A DNA stretch of 8,491 nucleotides from Pelagilacustribacter hypolimneticus (lineage in GTDB: Bacteria; Pseudomonadota; Alphaproteobacteria; Pelagibacterales; Pelagibacteraceae). The notes below the pieces were generated by a model. That model saw only the letters and a list, made by a program, of their open reading frames with translations, ran no database searches and was not told the origin of the DNA. How positions within the stretch are numbered: the first letter of the stretch is position 1; every line of letters begins with the position of its first letter. Both the position numbers and the translations under genes were made by a program. The DNA lies in assembly GCA_965235125.1 (NCBI GenBank), contig CBDDXH010000046.1:1-8491 (forward strand), read 5' to 3'. Of the stretch, positions 5,209 to 8,491 are shown piece by piece.

Positions 5209-6168
5209 ATGAATGATCTAGTATCTGATATAAAAGCTTTACAGGAAGAAACCTTATTAAACCTTAAAAGCTCAAAAGCTTTAAATACAATAAGAGCTTA
5301 TAAGTCAGATTTTCATGATTTTGCATTATTTTGCGCAAAAAATGGTTTTAAATCTTTACCAAGTCAACCTAACGTAGTTTCAATATATCTTACCCACCTA
5401 TCCACAAAAGATATTAAAATGAGCACTTTAAAACGAAGACTGGTTTCAATTGGAGTTATTCATAAGTTTAAAGGATATTATTTAGATACAAAACATCCAG
5501 CTATTATTGAAAATTTAATGGGAATAAAGAGAAGAAAAGGCAGCATTCAAAAAAGTAAAAAACCTATATTAATCAATGATTTAAAAAAAATAATAAATGT
5601 AATAGATGAAAAAAAAAGTGAGGATATTAAAAAGCTTAGAGATAGAACATTAATCTTAATAGGATTTTCTGGGGGTTTTAGGAGAAATGAAATCGTTAGT
5701 TTAGACTGTGAGGATTTAGACTTCGTCTCTGAAGGTGTTAAAATAAAAATTAAAAAATCAAAAACAGATCAATTTGGAGAAGGGTATATAAAAGCACTAC
5801 CCTACTTTACTAATAATCAATATTGTCCAGTTCATTCTGTAAAAAAATGGATGAATGAAGCTAAAATTAATTCAGGTCCTCTATTTCTCAGGTTTTCAAA
5901 AGGATCTATACTATCAAATAAAAGACTAACAGATCAAACTATTGCATTATTAATAAAAGAAAATTTAAAACTAGCAGGCATAGACAACAAAAACTACTCA
6001 GGACACAGCTTAAGATCTGGATTTGCAACATCTGCAGCTGAGTCAGGTGTAGAGGAAAGAAATATCATGGCAATGACAGGACATAAAACTACTCAAATGG
6101 TCAGAAGATATATTCAGGAAGCAAATTTATTTAAAAACAATGCATTAAATAAAATTAAAATTGAGTAA
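5209..6168 (+). CDS. Tyrosine recombinase / phage-type integrase
   Basis: The 319-residue protein is a complete tyrosine site-specific recombinase, which cuts and rejoins DNA through a 3'-phosphotyrosine. An N-terminal SAM-like core-binding domain (about 10-105; TIRAYKSDFHDFALFCAKNG) precedes the catalytic domain (about 118-305). Visible catalytic residues are Arg158 in GGFRRNEI, Lys185 in KKSKTDQ, His266 and Arg269 in GHSLRSGFA, His292 in MTGHKT, and the nucleophile Tyr301 in RRYIQEA. No arm-binding N-terminal domain is evident, so it resembles the simple XerC/D-like and island integrases in size. All key residues are present, so it should be active. The gene begins at the ATG at 5209, 3 bp after a 15-bp inverted repeat, and its TAA touches the ATG of the following glycosyltransferase. 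No directionality-factor (Xis) gene is seen. Confidence 0.93.
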   Translation: MNDLVSDIKALQEETLLNLKSSKALNTIRAYKSDFHDFALFCAKNGFKSLPSQPNVVSIYLTHLSTKDIKMSTLKRRLVSIGVIHKFKGYYLDTKHPAIIENLMGIKRRKGSIQKSKKPILINDLKKIINVIDEKKSEDIKKLRDRTLILIGFSGGFRRNEIVSLDCEDLDFVSEGVKIKIKKSKTDQFGEGYIKALPYFTNNQYCPVHSVKKWMNEAKINSGPLFLRFSKGSILSNKRLTDQTIALLIKENLKLAGIDNKNYSGHSLRSGFATSAAESGVEERNIMAMTGHKTTQMVRRYIQEANLFKNNALNKIKIE

Positions 6169-7011
6169 ATGAACGAATATTATAACGATATTACAATAAT
6201 AGTAGTTACATACAAAAGTAATAAAAATGTAATAAACTTTATTAAAAAAATACCTAAATTTTTAAAAGTAATAATTGTTGATAATTCGTATGACTTTTCA
6301 TTAAAAAAATTCAATAAAAAAAATATAAAGATTTATTTTCATAAAAATAATGGATTTGGAACATCTTTAAATTATGCTGCTAGCAAAATAAAAACTAATT
6401 ATTTTTTTCAAATAAGTCCAGATTTAGAATTTAATTTTAAACAATTAAGCAAATTTTATGAAGTAGCTAAGAAACTAAAAAATAAATTCTCAGCACTTGG
6501 GCCTAGATTTTTAAATGTAAATGAAAAAGGACATAAACAATCAGATAAACAAAATTTAATCGGTAACGTTGATGCTATTCATGGTTCTGCGATGTTTATT
6601 TATAAAAAAAATTTTAATAAAATAGGAAAAATAGATGAAAAAATATTTTTATATTTTGAAGAAAATGATTATTGTTATAGAGGAAAAAAATTAGGTTTAT
6701 TTGCTTACCAAGTGAATAAAACTTTTATTAAGAAAAAAGGTCAAACTGTAAAATTTAATAATAAAAAAAATGAAAGACAATTAGAAAATTTATTATCGTG
6801 GCACTTTATTTGGTCAAAATATTATTTTTATCAAAAAAAATTTGGAAGATTCACATCTTTAATAATTTTTAGTCCAATTTTAATAAGAACAATATTTAAA
6901 TATTTTTATACTTTATTTACAAAAAATGAAAAAAAAATGGAAAAATATCAATATAGATTACGTGGAATGATAGCTTCAATTCTTGGAAGAAAATCTTTTT
7001 TAAGATTATAA
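6169..7011 (+). CDS. Family 2 glycosyltransferase (rhamnosyltransferase-like)
   Basis: This 280-residue GT-A fold enzyme probably adds a sugar to a surface polysaccharide or lipopolysaccharide at the cytoplasmic face of the inner membrane. Motifs in order are IIVVTYKS (10-17), VIIVDNS (34-40), NNGFGTSLNYAASK (60-73; the N-x-G-F-G/A ... N motif of GT2 rhamnosyltransferase-like proteins), ISPDLEF (82-88; metal/nucleotide-sugar site in place of NPD), HGSAMFIYKK (138-147), and IDEKIFLYFEENDYCYRGKK (155-174), the acceptor-side ED motif. A hydrophobic stretch near 229-250 may anchor it. The start ATG directly follows the recombinase TAA, so both may share one mRNA although the functions are unrelated. 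It overlaps the convergent gene by 6 bases. Codon use is extremely A-rich, more so than the genes before 3.4 kb. Confidence 0.87.
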   Translation: MNEYYNDITIIVVTYKSNKNVINFIKKIPKFLKVIIVDNSYDFSLKKFNKKNIKIYFHKNNGFGTSLNYAASKIKTNYFFQISPDLEFNFKQLSKFYEVAKKLKNKFSALGPRFLNVNEKGHKQSDKQNLIGNVDAIHGSAMFIYKKNFNKIGKIDEKIFLYFEENDYCYRGKKLGLFAYQVNKTFIKKKGQTVKFNNKKNERQLENLLSWHFIWSKYYFYQKKFGRFTSLIIFSPILIRTIFKYFYTLFTKNEKKMEKYQYRLRGMIASILGRKSFLRL

Positions 7012-7812
7012 AACTTTACCCCACACTTTTTGTTGAGATATTTTTTTTTCTTTCTTTTTAAGAAATGAGTATTTTCTTATATGATTATCAGAAATTAATG
7101 ATTTTGATGATTTTTTGTGACAGTAGGTCTCGCTTTTATCCCACAAAGATACATTAAATTTTACTCCATCAGAGTTAACTAAAAAAATGTTAAAATTTTT
7201 TTTTTTAAAAAAATTTGTTAATGAATTTTTTCCACTTTCAGCAACCCACGCATCTTCTTTGTTATCAAATTTTCTATTTTGAGTAAAATTTAAAAAATCA
7301 TTCCCATTAATTAGAAAACCGGTAGTTCGTATGTGAGGATTTGGAAAAGAATTAAATTTAAAAAAATAATTGATATAATTTATAATATATCCAAAAAATT
7401 TATAAAATTTTTTAATTTTTAATGATGATAACTTGCTTTCATAAGAGCCCGAACATCCTATTAAAGATTTGTTTCTATAATGTTTTACAATTTTCTTTAA
7501 CCAATTATTAACAATTGGATATGAATGACTATTTAAAAAAAAAATTTTATATTTAGGATATTTTTGAGCTATACGTTTATAACTCCCAAAATCGTAATCA
7601 TTAACATTTGATGGATCAATAAATTCAATATAATTTGTATTTTTAAGTAATAACCTTAAAGAAATTATTTTCTGTTTATCCAGTAATTTGAAACAAACTA
7701 ATAATTTATGTTTTACTCCTGATTTGTACTTTGAATAATTTTTAAAAAAATTTAAAATAGAATTATTGTCATCAAATTTAGTAAATAAATATGAAACTAA
7801 AATTTTATCCAT
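7006..7812 (-). CDS. Putative glycosyltransferase-like protein of a polysaccharide locus
   Basis: I recognise this 268-residue protein only loosely. Stretches suggest a GT-A-like fold: an N-terminal strand ILVSYLFTKFDD (4-15), a central NDYDFGSYKRIAQKY (71-85) like the D-x-G-S/A-Y/W region of rhamnan-synthesis and related transferases, FFLNSHSYPIVNNWL (91-105) like a nucleotide-sugar-site strand with a following helix, IGCSGSYES (118-126), PNPHIRTTGFLINGNDF (157-173), and KEDAWVAESGKNSLTNFF (185-202), which may hold acidic active-site residues. No signal peptide or clear membrane helix is present. It lies 3 bases downstream of the methyltransferase gene, so the two are likely one operon. The context (glycosyltransferase, CmcI-like methyltransferase) supports polysaccharide assembly. 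The donor and acceptor sugars are unknown. Confidence 0.6.
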   Translation of the reverse strand: MDKILVSYLFTKFDDNNSILNFFKNYSKYKSGVKHKLLVCFKLLDKQKIISLRLLLKNTNYIEFIDPSNVNDYDFGSYKRIAQKYPKYKIFFLNSHSYPIVNNWLKKIVKHYRNKSLIGCSGSYESKLSSLKIKKFYKFFGYIINYINYFFKFNSFPNPHIRTTGFLINGNDFLNFTQNRKFDNKEDAWVAESGKNSLTNFFKKKNFNIFLVNSDGVKFNVSLWDKSETYCHKKSSKSLISDNHIRKYSFLKKKEKKISQQKVWGKVL

Positions 7813-7815
7813 ATT

Positions 7816-8491
7816 TTAATTAAAATATTTTTTTAATTTATAAGATTTCATTCTTCTTATTATTTTAATTAAAAATCTTTCTATTTTTAAACTGAATTTA
7901 AATTTATATAAAAATATATATTTTTTTTTAAAATCTTGAATTTTTTCTTCAAATCCGAAATCCTCATTATTTTTTCGGTAACCATTGTTTTGTATTTTCC
8001 TATTTATCTTACATAATTCTCTATTAATTTTTAAAACGATTAAGCTTTCGAAAAATTGAATTGAATAAATCATTTTATTTAGTGAATAGCTAAATTTTCC
8101 TAAATTAGGAAAAGTAAAATTTACATCATCAATTAATTTTTTTGCAAAATTTATTAATGAATATTTATAAGGATTTCCAAAATGCTTTTGATAACTTGTA
8201 TGCGTATCTTCTATAACTATCAAACCACCATCTTTTATATGTGATACTGAATTAATAATAGTCGTTATTTGCTGATCGTTGGTATGTCCCCCATCATCTA
8301 AAAGTATATCTATTTTTCCAATTTTTTTATAAAAAGAATTCCAAAAATTTTGATCAGACTGAGATCCAATATAAATTTCAAAATTTTTATTTTCAAATTT
8401 TTTACAACTTGGGTTGTTGTCGATTCCAATAATTCTTGAATTTTTACCAAAATATTTCTTCCAAATTTCTAAACTTCCACCATCGAGTACC
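7816..8491 (-). CDS. Class I SAM-dependent methyltransferase, CmcI-like (5' end cut by window edge)
   Basis: The frame is open without interruption from the right edge to the TAA at 7816-7818, giving 224 visible residues. The fragment begins VLDGGSLEIWKKYFG (1-15), equivalent to the SAM-binding GGSLxxWxxYF motif. It then shows IIGIDNNPSCK (20-30) with the ribose-binding acidic residue Asp24, IYIGSQSDQKFW (39-50), IDILLDDGGHTNDQQ (60-74) with the DDGxH motif, and DGGLIVIEDTHTSY (87-100). This order is typical of the cephalosporin-hydroxylase-like (CmcI) methyltransferase group common in polysaccharide and secondary-metabolite loci, where members O-methylate sugars. The C-terminal 60 residues are basic and poorly conserved (FSLKIERFLIKIIRR). 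A TTG inside the frame at 8221-8223 falls in the middle of the fold and is not the start. The true start lies beyond the window. Confidence 0.85.
   Translation of the reverse strand, partial: VLDGGSLEIWKKYFGKNSRIIGIDNNPSCKKFENKNFEIYIGSQSDQNFWNSFYKKIGKIDILLDDGGHTNDQQITTIINSVSHIKDGGLIVIEDTHTSYQKHFGNPYKYSLINFAKKLIDDVNFTFPNLGKFSYSLNKMIYSIQFFESLIVLKINRELCKINRKIQNNGYRKNNEDFGFEEKIQDFKKKYIFLYKFKFSLKIERFLIKIIRRMKSYKLKKYFN

Noticed and set aside
8221..8223. TTG as the start of a short 135-residue protein at the right edge
   Set aside because: The same frame continues open to 8491 and encodes the SAM-binding half of the methyltransferase, so this is an internal codon.

Overview
The window looks like a chromosomal piece of a small-genome, AT-rich alphaproteobacterium, most likely a SAR11/Pelagibacterales-type marine bacterium. 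This placement is an inference. It rests on very AT-rich, Lys/Asn/Ile-rich coding sequence, abutting or overlapping genes with almost no spacers, a bacterial homologue of the mitochondrial complex I accessory subunit NDUFS4, and a tRNA-Pro fused to the gene downstream of it.

Bases 1-3426 are core-like and tightly packed. A phosphofructokinase start runs off the left edge on the minus strand. It shares a divergent promoter region with tRNA-Pro(UGG), which is followed on the plus strand by an NDUFS4-like complex I subunit, a short SbmA/BacA-type transporter and an AEC-family carrier, with gaps of 2-4 bases. A D-erythronate dehydrogenase-like oxidoreductase (DenD type) lies convergent to them, and its stop overlaps the carrier's stop.

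Bases 3427-4028 hold no gene, which is unusual in so compact a genome. They contain a duplicated two-part repeat (22 bp and 28 bp blocks, each present twice with different spacing), a long imperfect hairpin, a plus-strand TTGACA promoter-like site, and a plus-strand terminator-like hairpin just inside the next gene. This is either a candidate non-coding transcript or a protein-binding or recombination region.

Bases 4029-6168 look accessory. On the minus strand are an HNH-type nuclease with a Cys4 zinc module, a 64-residue two-helix membrane protein, and a minimal O6-alkylguanine-DNA alkyltransferase that has only the DNA-binding/active-site domain. Divergent from the nuclease is a complete tyrosine recombinase. 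The 82-bp gap between nuclease and recombinase carries a perfect 15-bp inverted repeat with a 7-bp centre, ending 3 bp before the recombinase start codon. Short words from this gap recur in the same order in the repeats at 3.7-3.85 kb. That suggests, but does not prove, that one DNA-binding protein recognises both places.

Bases 6169-8491 are a surface-polysaccharide type locus with extreme AT content. A family-2 glycosyltransferase begins directly at the recombinase stop codon. Convergent to it are a glycosyltransferase-like protein and, upstream of that, a class I SAM-dependent methyltransferase cut by the right edge. The recombinase and nuclease sit exactly at the border between conserved core and variable polysaccharide genes, as expected at the edge of a hypervariable island.
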